Assembly: GCA_024349245.1 (NCBI GenBank)
Contig: JALDNG010000007.1
Span: 6,771,501-6,835,500, forward strand
Length of the DNA: 64,000 nt
Direction of reading: 5' to 3'
Source of the DNA: Neodontobutis hainanensis
Taxonomy: Eukaryota; Chordata; Actinopteri; Gobiiformes; Odontobutidae
Shown: in pieces, positions 1-11,943 of the stretch
How positions within the stretch are numbered: the first letter of the stretch is position 1
Layout of the letters: every line of letters starts with the position of its first letter
Made by a program: the position numbers and the translations under genes
The notes under the pieces: model-generated
Told to the model about the DNA's origin: nothing
Databases searched by the model: none
What the model saw: only the letters and a program-made list of their open reading frames with translations

Positions 1-158
1 GGCATGATGGGTAGTTAATATATCAAAGTTTCAACATTGTGTACAATCCTGTGCATACATTTTAACCTTTATGACTGACTTTCTATTGTTGAAGCACAAG
101 TGGATTCTGTTTGAATTTAGTTAAGTCAGTAGTTATTGAATCATAAACAAAAACTCAC

Positions 159-1748
159 CCAGCTATTACAAAGTTTTCACAGGAGCTGACATCACAGAGC
201 ACCTTCCCGAGCTCAAACTGCAGCTGGCTGATGGATCCCACTCGATTCTAGGTAGAAAGCATGACACTTGACTGACAAACCTGAATCCAAAAGTTATACA
301 ACAGTGTAGTTCTCAGCTGATGATTGTAGATACACAGTAAGCTTTAAAACTAAATACAACCATGAATAAAACAAACAAATTTAGACCACTCTTAAATTTT
401 TGTTTAAAATAACATTAAAGAAATAATGCTATTTGTAATAAATAATAATGCTATTTGTAATAAATCCCATTGTTTTATACTTTTGATCTACTAATGGAGC
501 AGATTAAAAAGCACACCTTCCAGTTGGAGGACACCGTTTTGGCAGAGTTCCTGCAGTCTCGTAGCGTGCTCTTCCAGCAGGGGGAGTCAGACACACTGGC
601 ATCTGTATAAAAACCATCCCTTGTGCAGATCTTGTACCAAAGCATGCCATCTTCTGCAAGGCCTCGCCATGCCCTGCTCACCTGGGAGGCGATTGGACAG
701 TTTATACGTGGATTGAGTCAGCATAAATTACACACTTGCATCACCTAATTTATTTGCACTCGACTGGCTGCCAAACTGGCTCTATGCAGCAGGTCTGTGT
801 CGCAAAGTGTAATCAATCCTGCTGCACTGTCACCATTAAGGCATGTTAATCTAAGCCCTGTGACATCTAAAGACCTCAACTTCACCACCTTAAAATATTT
901 AATTGTGTCAGTGCCTATACACAACTAGTGTTGCTATATAGTTGTTAATAAAAGTTACCAAATTTCTATATTTGAAGAGTTTCATGTTTACACATACCTG
1001 GGCACATCGGCCAAGCTCTGTGCAGTTTAGATACTGGAATATTTTCAAAGCCAACTCGTAGGGCAACTCTATATCGAAGAAGGGAATATCGTTAACCTCA
1101 TTCTGAAAAATAAAAACAATAAACAAAACATTTGAACAATTAGTAGAAACAATATCCAGTCTTCTATAGTTTAAATGAAAGTACTAAACATCAATATCAC
1201 CATTAAACGTGTTAAAACGTTGTAACTACAGATGCTCAAGTAGCATATATCAAACATTTTGAGCTGTACTTTAAAAACATTTATAAAAACCATCCTCTTT
1301 ATACCAGGTCCTGAATGAGTTGATCCACCAGCTGCTCGTCCCTCTTAACCCTTTTCTGATGCTGTTGATGTTGCAGAGACGTCGTGCACAAATTGGTCAC
1401 ATTGTTATATAGTATTTTTCTCTTGTTCCTCTCCTCCTCAATCCTTTCCAGCAGGGGACTAGTCCTTCCATCCAGCAAACTACTTGCAATGGAAACATAC
1501 TGAGGCTGATCCTCTGCAGCAGCAACAACAGCCGTCACCTCTTTTCCCTCTTTATCTATGAGCCTGTTACTTGTTGAAGGACTACACCTCTCGTTTTTCT
1601 CGTTCTTAATGTTTTCAGTCTCGTCGAAATACCGCTTTTTCGAGTCTTTTGGTCCTGAATCGCAAGCGCTATTAGTCTTTGATTCGTTTTGACTCTGTAG
1701 TTCTTCTTTCCAGCGCTCCCTAAACGCAGCAAGTTCATATTCTGCCAT
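159..1748 (-). CDS. fbxw8: FBXW8, N-terminal part (coding exons 1-4; gene continues beyond the left edge)
   Basis: F-box/WD-repeat substrate receptor of the CUL7 (SCF-like) ubiquitin ligase. Coding exons on the minus strand: 1305-1748, 998-1102, 517-681 and 159-247. All have GT donors and AG acceptors, and the phases join without a break into about 267 residues. The start is the first Met of an open exon (MAEYELAAFRERWKEEL), which resembles the short acidic/basic opening of human FBXW8. Exon 1 ends in EQLVDQLIQDL and exon 2 begins NEVNDIPFFDIELPYELAL, the start of the F-box. Exon 3 carries the WYKIC segment and SPCWKSTLRDCRNSAK. Exon 4 (QLQFELGKVLCDV) enters the first WD repeat and ends in phase 2. 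The remaining WD repeats lie outside the window. The Lys/Glu-rich linker in exon 1 (about residues 20-120) is poorly conserved. The gene is divergent from hrk, with 592 bp between the two start codons. Confidence 0.93.
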
Positions 1749-2340
1749 TGCCTACATCGTTACAGAACCCATTTACACTACAAATTACCTTTTAAACGCT
1801 TGAGAAATACGAACGCCAAACTAAGTACACAGGTCCTTCTCTGTAAACAGTCCGAGGAACACCGATCCTCTGCACAGTTCCGCATGACTTTAATTCCGCA
1901 GGTTTATTGTGGGGCAGCAGTAAAATAAGAAGACTGACATATTTTAGCCACAAGTTAAAAACATGTTCTCAAAAAAAAAAGCATGTTCTTGTACTGTTAT
2001 ATGCGCAAGTAATAATAAATGTGGGCCTAACTCTTAACAATTAAATTATCAACAGAAGAACACAACGTCCCTGAACGCTGCAACAAAAGACTTAAGCGGT
2101 GAAAGCGAACAGGAGAGATTCAATAGTTAACCATTGCACTTCTCTTTTGGGAGAAGATGATGTAAACCCCACATCATGTGACACCGTAATGAATAATACA
2201 GTAGAGAGAGGGAGGAAGAGCCGGATTGGGGACATAGACTCAGTATAAGGTTGGATGAGGATAAAAGGAGGGTCATATATCTTTCAGGCTTGAAGAGGGG
2301 AAGGCACAGGGACAAAGTGTTGGTCACCCAGTGGAGGAAG
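1749..2340. promoter_or_regulatory. Shared fbxw8/hrk divergent intergenic region with a hrk TATA-like box
   Basis: This is the 592-bp gap between the two divergent start codons. On the plus strand ATAAAAGG at 2261-2268 is a good TATA-like box about 80 bp upstream of the chosen hrk ATG at 2341. An inverted CCAAT (attgg) lies at about 2225-2229. A TSS near 2290 would leave the in-frame ATG at 2251 outside the mRNA. The promoter role is inferred from sequence only. Confidence 0.45.
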
Positions 2341-2604
2341 ATGTGCTGGCTGCCGATAGACCAGCCCTTGTTGCTGCCGGGCGACTCCACGTTATCCCGC
2401 ACACCGTCGCCGTGCTCCGTGGCTCAGCTTGTGGCTTCCCGCCTGAGGAGAGTCGGGGACCAAATGGAGAAAAGCTGGACAGCCGGTAACAGCGCGAGCG
2501 GCCCCAAGGACACTTTAGTGGGGTTTGGCGGGAAAGGTCACGTGAGGAGCGCCCTACGGAGCATCGCCGCGCTCGTGCTGTTCTTCACGAGGCAACACCT
2601 GTAG
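2341..2604 (+). CDS. hrk: Harakiri (HRK), BH3-only pro-apoptotic protein
   Basis: Sensitiser BH3-only protein that binds anti-apoptotic BCL2/BCL-XL at mitochondrial membranes. The single-exon ORF gives 87 residues (human HRK about 91). The start at 2341 gives an MC... N terminus like human HRK. An in-frame ATG at 2251 would add 30 unrelated residues and lies upstream of a TATA-like box, so it was not chosen. The BH3 helix at residues 28-46, AQLVASRLRRVGDQMEKSW, keeps the Leu-x4-Gly-Asp core and resembles the human sequence through AQL and the GD pair. The C terminus (about residues 71-82, ALRSIAALVLFF) is a short hydrophobic tail anchor flanked by Arg/His, shorter than in human. Identity is supported by the fbxw8 and rnft2 neighbours, as in human 12q24. 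The coding part is GC-rich compared with its surroundings. Confidence 0.85.
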   Translation: MCWLPIDQPLLLPGDSTLSRTPSPCSVAQLVASRLRRVGDQMEKSWTAGNSASGPKDTLVGFGGKGHVRSALRSIAALVLFFTRQHL

Positions 2605-4140
2605 GGCGCAGGCCAGCAACAGGTGCGTCAACGAGTCATCTGTGAGACGCTCGTGGCTTAATTATGACCGATAGCCTACTGAACATTCTAACTAAACACA
2701 TGTGGAGTCCCATGAACACTTGTGAATAACTGATAACATTGTCAAGACTCTTGCGTGTAGGCCTACGTAAAGTAGTCTGTGTCAAATTCTATATTTTCAG
2801 GGTGCTACGTTTACAAAGTTAACTTCAACTCTTTCGGCTTGGATTGGTGTAGTTGCTTGACGATTTAACTAACATTTAAAACACATCTTCTAAACTTTTT
2901 TAACTTTTACATATAGAAAAAAAACACCCATGACAATATGACTGTTATAAAGGATATAGGTCAAATAATTTATTTAGTCTATCCTTTGAATTATAAATTA
3001 AGTTACAATAGCCGTATATAATTAAACAAGCCTGTGGAATGTTAAGTCCTGTCCTAAAAGCTTCGAAATTAAAAATGGTTGACGGGGCAGGCCACATTTT
3101 AAAACTAAATATGTTGCTTTAGCCTACGACACCCATGAAGCCGGAGCGAGTTTACATTGGTTTCAGGTAGCAGCTTTTCTCACACTTTAAATGATTTCTA
3201 AGAAAGGCATTAATGAAGTGCGTCTTTCTGTTTTAGACGGTGCCTTTCGGAGACAGCAAGACGTGGAGCGGGCACAGACAATAACACTACAAAGCGTCTG
3301 CAACAGCTCATGCAGTTGGGAGATGTAGTCCAACTTGTGGAGCACTATCATGTCTGATGAAAAGACGGAAAATGCTGGGTTTATTGTGTCCCATTTTTGT
3401 TTTCAGACAATCTGATATGAATTCTTGACTCAGGCATAATATGGATGCACTATGTATTTTGTCATTAGCGGACACTCGGAGGATAATGAAGCCCTTTACT
3501 TGGCCGCGCGCCCCGCTGGTCCTGCTCCTGTGCGTGCCGCTGTCATCCCGCTAACACAACGGTGATGTAATGCTCCCCTGGTAGATCGGAGAGGAAAGCT
3601 TCACCTTAGAAGGCATGAGTGCGTCAGTTTCCAGAGAGGGGAAAACCCAGTAAATCACAAGATGCACGTATAGGTTACACAGAGCTGTTTACAGTAGGCT
3701 ACCAAGGCACTACGTGGGCTTTATACTGCTCATGCGCTCTTCTCTTTATATAAGCTCTACTTTATAGGCTGTGTAAATATGGAGGAGAGGATGGTTGGTT
3801 TTTATAATGCTTTTTCTACAGTGTTTAGATGATGTTACAGTTGTTGGCGCTTTTGCAGTAACTTTTTCTAATTGCAGTGTTATGTGGCTTTTAATTTATA
3901 CAAATACAGGACCTGTGTACAGGAAGCTATGCCGTTATGCTGTCTGTGATTTCTAAAAAAAATAAGCTCTCTCTGACGATTGTATTTAGAGATAATGTAA
4001 TTTTTTTAAGCTGTTATTTAAAATGTCTTCTTTTTACTTCTCAAATGTTTCATATTGATTTTAGTAGTCAAATAAAAAGGTCTTTTGGAACAAAGTACAC
4101 TTTAAGTGTTGTTAAGTCCCACAGGAGATTAATGGCAATC
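2605..4140 (+). other. Probable long 3' UTR of hrk
   Basis: No ORF of note. The stretch is AT-rich apart from about 3240-3560. An AATAAA signal at 4071-4076 is the best candidate poly(A) signal. Mammalian HRK also has a long 3' UTR. That this whole stretch is transcribed is an inference. Confidence 0.4.
4071..4076 (+). terminator. hrk poly(A) signal AATAAA
   Basis: AATAAA followed by AAGG at the end of an AT-rich stretch downstream of hrk. It is the last good signal before the convergent rnft2 3' end. Confidence 0.4.
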
Positions 4141-4295
4141 AATTAAAAACGGTTTAATTTAAAATGCCTGTCATTTTTATATTCTTTATAGATTATTTTA
4201 TATTATTAGCAGTAGGTAACTTTTTAATGACAGGGTTTACTGCAGAGTAATAAGACACATATCACATCCCTAAATACACTACACATTATAGAATA

Positions 4296-4301
4296 TTTAT
4301 T
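4296..4301 (-). terminator. rnft2 poly(A) signal AATAAA
   Basis: AATAAA on the minus strand (tttatt on plus), about 320 nt beyond the rnft2 stop codon at 4623. It faces the hrk AATAAA at 4071-4076, so the two convergent genes would end about 220 bp apart. Confidence 0.5.
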
Positions 4302-4622
4302 CCAACATTTCTGTTCTATACAAATTTATATTCCTATTTATGTAATATTTAAATTTGGTACTAAATAATGAACATACACCAAAAATTCCAAAACATAAAA
4401 ACAAAATCATTGTTGACAGATAGTGTGTTGAGACAAACGCTGCACTAAACTGGTTTGTGTATCTTGTTAAAAAGGTTATTACTCTATCATCTTACATCCT
4501 ATGTTACTGCCAGGTATTACACGTACGTAACTCCATATGTTTAAAATGTACATCGCAGACAGTTTACCAATGTGAACAGCAGGTCCACATGGTACAGGAC
4601 GTATATGAACTGTACTATGAGC

Positions 4623-7600
4623 TCAGTAGATTTGGAAGTGAGCCGAGGTGGTGCCATCTTTCCAGCATCGCGGGGTCTCAATGACTGTGGATCGGCACAG
4701 AGGACATGTTCTCTCCCGGTCGAACCACAGACACAGGCAATCCTCACAGAACACATGCTGCAACAAAACATTACAAGTACAACAGTATTAAAACATGTTT
4801 CATTAAATACAATATCCAATAAAACTTAACACAGTAGGAAAATGTGAAGAATCTGGACACTAACTTCCCACTGCCAGTATTTTACCATTTCCTTTTTTGT
4901 TTACATGGGATTGACACAAAGTACAGTATTAGTATTGCTCTGCTGTCACTGCGCACAATTTCGGTAAAGGATGGGATCAGTCTACATCAGTGTGTGTGGT
5001 TCTAGTCATCAGTTCAATAGTTACCAAACATTTATTTGGTTATAAATTTATAAAATGAAAGGGTACATTGACAATAACATAATATAAAGTGTAGATATTG
5101 AGTTCCAACCTGACAAAGAAGAACTATGGGGTCCTTGAAATCAGACTGACAAATAGCACAGACATCACCAGCCTCACTGCACTGCTGAGTACCAGCCCGC
5201 ACCCCGTAACTCTGGATGAGAAAAAAAATAAGTTATTAAGATTTATTACTCAGAAATGCAGCTATGTGCACATTACATAAATGAAATCTCACCTGAGAAC
5301 CGCAAAGAATAACAAATGCCTTACGTATGGCAGAAATACGACCGCAAATGTCAAATGACTGCAACACAATAAAGAAACATTACTGCATTCTGAGTAAGCA
5401 GTTAATACAAAATCAAACTTTTCTTTTTCTTTTTTACTCATCTGCTGTCCTGGAGTGGATTATTGCAATAAAACGGAAAAAATTAGATGGTGTCAACTTA
5501 TAAATATCTGTCAGTGCATCTAGACTCTAAGGGTGTTTTCACGCTAGTCCGCTTTGCACTAAAACAGAAAACAATCTATTTGGTTTGGTCAGCAAAAAGC
5601 CCCAGACAGCGAGCATTCACAACAATCATTCTAAACTGCAGACCAAACAAAAAATATATAAAAGATTAAGAATAAAAAGACATGTTACCATTGCAATTTA
5701 GCTTCCTAGTCTTCTTATTTTGTTTAGTTTACAATATTGTTTTTGTGGGTTTTTTACCTCAGGAAAACTAAATGTTACATAATGTTTTTGTCAAAGATTT
5801 ATGAAACTCTTCCTGTTTGAGACTAAATATGTGACGTTCACACTTGAATTAAACCGTATCAGAGTTCAATTGTTCAATTTTGTGAATCATGTCTGTGGAG
5901 GTTCTCAGTCATTCAGGACATATTCAAGAAAATGTTTCAATGAAGTTTCATTTTGTCCCTCATCAAAGGGACTTTTTCCTCCTGTCACATTCTTTCCATT
6001 GTGATGGTGCAGCATACTCTTTTGTGAATCAACCATTCATGTGCATCACTCACATCCTAATGTCCAAATAAGGACACACCAACATACAGGAGTCTGTCCT
6101 CCCTTTTCAGTTTAACCTAAAAGCTTTAATGAGTGAGTCACTGATATTAAAATAAGCCAGAATGTGTAGATAAGTCATCCTTTCATCAAATTTCAAGAAG
6201 TAACCAACATTACTTTTAGTTTCACTGCCAGTGTAACAAGGGACTGACTCAGGGTTTCCTCTGTTCTACTTCTCTTATTTAATTGACTGCAAGGCTGATT
6301 CAAGGTCACGAGGCCAGGATGATCTGTAAATGTATACATCAGATTTAAAATAATTGCTTCTCAAAAAGTCCTGTACAGGCTAAACAGTAAAAGGAAGTCT
6401 AACAAAATTGAACTTGAAGACATTCTAATGCAGGATTCTGATGCAGGATACTGTTGACCTGGTGTATGTTAACAATACAAGGTTTTGTTTTGTTGGAGAA
6501 TGGCCAAAAAGTTACACAAATGTGTCATCTCCGGCAAGTCAAATTCATGTTGGTACTCCTTTCTTAACTCCTTAAAAAATCCTTTCTTTTGATTTCATGA
6601 TGTTTCACACAAAGGTTTGAGTAAAGGAATTAGGAGGTATATCACTGAGAATATTTGGATCACTCATTACCTCAACTTTTAAAATGTCCAGTCGCTGTGC
6701 ACAATAGATACCTTGCAGAGGCTGTAGATAATGATAAGTGTGGCTCCCAGGAAGTAGCTGTTGGAAGGGTCCTCTCCCATAATGTATTTGTACCAGAGCT
6801 GGATGGGCACTAGAGTCCGAAACAACTGGCCCAGCTCTTCAATCAGCAGGTAGAACTTTCCCTGGAAAAAACACAATAAATTAACAATATAAACAGAAAA
6901 TGACTTTAATGTAAAATGTGTAGTGACTGACTTGAGCCAATTGCTTTTAAAGTTGCCACAACTTATGAGTTTAAGTTTTAAGTAACACAATACAAATTCA
7001 TTTTAATCCACCATCAAAAGCTAGACAGCTCCCGGACACTTTTCTATCTAGTCAAGAGCAGTGCAGTATTAAAAGCTTAAAAACAGCATGCCTCCAGCCC
7101 AAACATGGCCGCTGTCCAGAGCGCCACAGTTTCACAGCAGTACAGGCAATTTCCCCACACTGCAAAGGAAACTGGCAGCCCCTCATTCCACCTGCTACCC
7201 TGCACCCGCAATAAGCCCAGCCCTACGGGGGTTACTTTAAAGGACCTGCCGTTACCTCCATAATCACACACAAGAAATTAACTTCTCAACTGCTACAAAG
7301 CGAGTTAGTCAATTGGGAATAGCTAAAAACAGACGGAACAAAAGAAGACAAACTTGATTCAGTGATGGCCCCTGTGGCATCCCAGCTTGTGTAATGACTT
7401 CCTGGATTGTATTTGACAAAGATTGATGACTAGAAGTGAAGAGCCATGAGCGACCAGGTTGGTAGAGGAAGAAGCCCTCCGCTAGCAGCTAATTCATCTT
7501 CCTTATTGTCCCCTCAGCCTAATATCCCACTGTGCACATCACGCCCACACAAAAACTGTCAAATCTAAGGTTTGGACTGTTGCCAAGGAGTAGTAAGCTC

Positions 7601-10600
7601 CACTGCAGGCCACGTCTGAGATATTTGTTGCTTCCTTGGTTGGTTTCATTACTTTTTCTGGTGCACACTAGAAAATAGACAAAGAAACAGATATAAAAAT
7701 AGGGGCAGATTAATCTAATTTACTTGTTTGCTTATGTAAAAAAGCCTGGGTAAGCTTTAGGTCAATATCGCTTACTTTTTTTACTCTCTAGAGAATAGAC
7801 AGCGTGACTAATGGGAGACTGAGGTTGAACTGATGTTTATGGAGCCACATATACGCTGATACATTTACTCAACTTAAAGTAAAAATATGTTTAAGCAAAC
7901 TAGTTACTCCCAAAGCCTGCTATTTTATGATCAAACATGTTTTTCTAAAGTTTAGTTGTAATTCCAAAAACATACAATTCAATGAAGCAAAACCTACATT
8001 TTTAGAAAAAAACTGCAAGTGTCACCAAACTGGAGGCCAACAGGTTCCACAGACCAAACTGTGGAGCTTACTGTCACTTGTACAAACGATTATGTTATTA
8101 GTGTATCCATAGCATGGATGCAGCAATGAGGCCAGACCAGAACATGTCTTCTTTCAAAGCTGTCCGATCCTACATGTTTAAAGAGGATATGTGTGTATGT
8201 TTGTGTTATGAATGGAGTGTGCAGGTAATGCTCCAGCTCCAGGGAGGAATGACCTCACCCATGCTAATCCCCGGAGGCCAAATGAGCTCAGTTGCTGGCT
8301 GCTGTGGTTCTGATAGGCCTCTAGGTCTGTTTATCAGTGGAAAATACAATCCTAATAATTTGCCTCATCTGCCCTCTCTGCCCTGCACACAAACACATCA
8401 AATTTGACCAGCACCTGTCAGTTTGTTGTGTGTGTATGTGTGTAGAGATATTCTGTTGCCGGAGGCTGCTCTTTGCACTCAGAGACAACTACATGCCAAC
8501 TGTCACCTAAGGACAACCAATGAAAACCATATGAATACAGAACAGTTTCACACTGTGACCCTTCAGCACTTTCCATCACTGACACTGTTGAGGTTGTCAT
8601 TAGTTGTTCAAAATTAACTTTCATCTTTTACTCTATCATCTCTATGATTTGAACTCACCTATTCTGTATTCTATACAATATCTGCTTTACATTAAAATTC
8701 ATAGGCTATTGCTTATGAATTCATGGGTTTTATCACCCTTGGAGAAAATAAGTATATTCTTGCTATTAATCTATTTACACCCTTCAGGCACATGTGCAAA
8801 TAAACATACACAAAAAAGGAATGCTCTGTAGGTCACAAAAGCTAGATAGTATTTAGTCTTGTGACTGCACTGTGGCGCTGACTTAAAACCATTTGCAACT
8901 TAGTTTAGTAAAATAAGGATTATGTTTTAAAAAAAATGTAAGTGTGGTAAATCTTCAGGAATTATTGTATTATTATTATTTATTGAATTATTTTTTACTT
9001 TTTTAGTTGTTAATCAAATTACTATATTACCAACCTGATTGTTGTGGTTCTAACTAATAATAATAAAACTGTTCTAATATTATCTTTTTCTATATTTGTA
9101 AACAGTGATTGTTCCTGTTTTTAATCTTAATTGTTTTTGTTTTTCAAAATAATTTGTATTGGACATTACAAAATTACACAATTATAAATAAAACATGAAC
9201 AGAAAGACCCCCAACAGCCACCAGATCAAAGTGTTCTCTCTCCGCCTCACAAACAACCCTTAGAAAGCCGGAAACCACTGCAAAAAGGGAACCTATGCTA
9301 CCTCAAACGCCTCAGGGGACTGATCGACAGTGTCCTGCAGCCGCCTTGGATGACATGGTAGGAAGGCATCCCTCCGCTGAACTGTTTGACGCACCTAAAT
9401 GAGTTTGCCCCTCCAGGACTCCAAACAGGGCCACTAGGGAGTCTAGCTTTACCATTATGTCAATCATCCAGGACAGTGTGTCAAAAACCTTTCTCCAATA
9501 GCCACCCAATTGAGGGCAGGACCAGAACATATCTGTAAGAGTAGCATCAGAGGAGTTGCATCTTACACACAGTGAGCTTTCTCCAGGGTACATAAAAGAT
9601 GGTTTGACTTTAGAATTGGAAGTCCAGTGTACAACTTTAAATGGAATAATTGGTGCCGGGCGCAAAGGGAGGATGAGTTTAAGGCAGAAATTCAGATTAA
9701 ATCTTGAGTTTCAATTTTAAAAAAATGTAAAAAGTCAAGCCAAGTTTCATAACCATTTGTGGATGGTCATTTCTTACCCTAGATTTGAAGGCCAGTATAA
9801 TCTTTGGCAGAAAGAGGACAAAGCACTTCAGACCAATTGTGAAGTACTTGAGGACAAAGTCTGTAATGCCAACAACCCAGATGAGATCAAAGAAGTCAAA
9901 GCTGCTGAGGTTGGGTTTAGCAAATATGAGGCTGGAAGAGAATAAAAAAAGCACCATAAGTTATTTGATATACAGGTTAACAGCTGACTTTCAGTTAGGG
10001 GTATAGTGAATGAAAAAGAATAACCATGAAAATGATGAATTTAATATGGGAAACTCAACAACAGGAGTAACACAAAATACTCACAGGATAAGACCAGACA
10101 AAAACAGCAACACCCTAAAATGGAAACAAAAAATGAAGTGTCTTACACAACACAAATATCATGAAAAAATAAGTATGAGTTCAATCCAAAAATAATGATG
10201 AAGGGTGGGACACAAAGTTCTCATGTAAAACACTGAACTGGACCTGTTGTGAAGCTCTTCATTACAAAATGTATAGTAGATATAGACTATATTTCCAGCA
10301 AGGAAAAGTAGTATCCACAGAGCAACAAGCAAAGAGCGATCCTCCTAGAAACAAAGAAACACAATGCCATTTAGCAACACTGCAAGAGTTCCTTGCAGAC
10401 AAACATACTTTATTTGTAAAAAACATTGACTACAGTACACCTCAAATATTATGGCGCACAAGTTTCATAGGTTTCATGCATTTGACTATTTGCTTTTAAT
10501 TTTTTACCCTTAATGCCACTTGGTGCTTAAATGTAGAATTGGCATATGCAAAGGTACAGGCCATCCCCACACAAACAGCAATACCTGCCAAAGAGAAAAG

Positions 10601-11933
10601 TGTTAAAAAAAAAAGTGTTTCAGTTTTGTGATTCGTACATTATCTGTTGTGTTAAGAGTACCTAATTTATGTTGAAAGCAGACTTTAGCGAGCAGGATAA
10701 GGATGAAAGGAAAGCCCCTCTGCAGCCAGGTGACCACTGCCTTCAGCTCAGACAAGGCTGGAGCTGGAGTAGCCTGGTCCTCTTGGGAATCCTCCCTTGA
10801 GCTATGCCTCTCAGAGCCAGCTGCTGTAGTGGCCTGCTGGAGCAGAGAGGGGGTCCTGTGCTGCAGGGGCTGGTGGTGGAAGTGATGGTGGTGATGCTGG
10901 GGCGGTCGAGAGAGGAAAGGTCCACCCTCACTGTGGTGGGGGCCCCCTTCGTCTCTGGATGACGCAGTCATTTGGATAAAAACTTCAGGAGAGGAGCCCA
11001 GAACTAAGCCAGCAGCCTGGAATTGGGCAGAGGACACAGAACCAGAGGGAACGCCCACCAGACCAGAGAAGATCTGCTGGGGTGACGAGGGTGATTCAGG
11101 TTTTAGGCAGTCAAACACACCACCCTCATCCAGACTACTCTCTGACCCCAGAGTTTGGCTACGGCTCCTGATAGAAAAGACATATATGCATAATTGTATT
11201 GCATTAGCCTGGCTCCGCCCTCCTACGTACTTCCGCTCAATTTCATTTCGCTTTAGTACTTAGTCTTGGATCGCTGTATATTCTTAGGTTTCCAGAAATC
11301 AATTTTTTGTAGGACCAATCAGCGAACAGAGGGAGTGACTTGTTGTTTCCGGTCGGTTTCGGCGCATGACATACGTCACGACCACACGTTAGCGATTGGC
11401 TATGGCAGATCCTGAGTGACTTTGGGCAGATCCAATAGTTTTAAACTTCAACAGAGTTCCCGCATACATGGAAGTAAACGCTTGTCAATGGAGCGAGGCC
11501 AGACTCTCTGTACAAATGAAATGTACGAGAGTCTGGTAGAACCAGGCTAGTATTGCATAGCACATAGTAAAGAATTAAAAACAATCAAAATAATAATAAT
11601 AAACCATATAAAGGATGATAAAGGACTTGATTATTTACACTATTTGCTGCAATAAAACTGTGTCCTCCTATACTGCCTTTACCATGTATCGGCCTGCTGT
11701 GTCTTTATACCCTGTATCAGTAAGTAATTCATTATCGAGAGAATAGTAGTATAAGATATTAAAGCGGTTACACACTATATAGGGGGTTTCACTTTGGGGT
11801 TGCCAGGAACTGTGACATTTAGATACAATAATTGATTAATTAGTATTATTATGTATTGGCACGGAAATGAAGGCGTATGTTTCCACCTTTCAGAGGGCAT
11901 GCCATCCGTGTTGCTGCTGTGTCTCCTCTGCAT
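4623..11933 (-). CDS. rnft2: RNFT2 (TMEM118), multipass membrane RING-type E3 ubiquitin ligase
   Basis: Nine coding exons: 11887-11933, 10662-11167, 10508-10584, 10244-10344, 9778-9931, 6712-6861, 5293-5358, 5110-5211 and 4623-4757. They total 1338 nt, or 445 residues (human about 444), with all phases matching. The start is the ATG at 11933 (MQRRHSSNTDGMPSE), equivalent to an internal Met of human RNFT2. Exon 2 encodes a low-complexity cytosolic region with a His-rich run (PPQHHHHHFHHQP) and then the first membrane segment (FPFILILLAKVCF). Later exons add further hydrophobic segments (VALWILLFLAGNIVYIYYTF; FVLKYFTIGLKCFVLFLP). The C-terminal RING is split over two exons: VCAICQSDFKDPIVLLCQ, then HVFCEDCLCLWFDRERTCPL. 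All Cys/His ligands are present. The end is GTTSAHFQIY. Introns carry an L1 fragment, a hAT MITE and a candidate 30-nt microexon. Confidence 0.93.
6862..9777. other. Large rnft2 intron
   Basis: A 2.9-kb intron between the exons at 6712-6861 and 9778-9931. ORFs inside it (for example at 7077-7271, 8114-8407 and 8604-8831) have no recognisable homology or splice logic. It holds a short GT/TG run at about 8425-8445 and an L1-type LINE fragment at 9312-9665. The stretch 8100-8400 is richer in GC than its surroundings, with no feature I recognise. Confidence 0.5.
9312..9665 (-). mobile_element. L1/Tx1-type LINE fragment (C-terminal end of ORF2)
   Basis: The minus-strand reading contains VVHWTSNSKV, then CVRC, then ATLTDMFWSCPQLGGYWRKV. 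This matches the Cys-rich C-terminal motif (CxxC ... ATLxHMFWxCP) seen downstream of the reverse transcriptase in fish L1-like LINEs. Only the last part of ORF2 is present and no reverse transcriptase motifs are seen, so it is a 5'-truncated dead copy inside an rnft2 intron. The clade is not resolved. Confidence 0.6.
10085..10114 (-). other. Candidate 30-nt in-frame microexon of rnft2
   Basis: In the intron between the coding exons at 10244-10344 and 9778-9931 there is a pyrimidine-rich acceptor ending ttccattttag. It is followed by exactly 30 bases and a strong donor gtgagta. Because 30 is a multiple of three, inclusion keeps frame (phase 2 in, phase 2 out). It would insert ten mostly hydrophobic residues (VLLFLSGLIL) next to a membrane segment. 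Remembered RNFT1 and RNFT2 proteins lack this insertion, so it would be an alternative form or a decoy. Confidence 0.3.
11205..11550. mobile_element. Non-autonomous hAT-type MITE with 8-bp target duplication
   Basis: Terminal inverted repeats TAGCCTGGCTC at the left and AACCAGGCTAG at the right bound 346 bp without coding capacity. The flanks are an identical 8-bp direct repeat TATTGCAT at 11197-11204 and 11551-11558. An 8-bp duplication points to the hAT superfamily. It sits in the first coding intron of rnft2. Confidence 0.75.
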
Positions 11934-11943
11934 GGCACAGTAC

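Noticed and set aside
2251..2340. N-terminal extension of hrk from the in-frame ATG at 2251
   Set aside because: It lies upstream of a TATA-like box at 2261. It encodes residues unlike HRK, whereas the ATG at 2341 gives the expected MC... start and length.
2127..2402. Minus-strand ORF of 91 aa opposite hrk
   Set aside because: Antisense shadow of the GC-rich hrk exon. No homology and no splice or poly(A) support.
10603..11118. Start of rnft2 at the Met at 11118 inside the large exon
   Set aside because: The reading frame is open upstream to a good acceptor at 11167, with conserved residues (SRSQTLGSESSLDEGG) that join the MQRRHSS exon.
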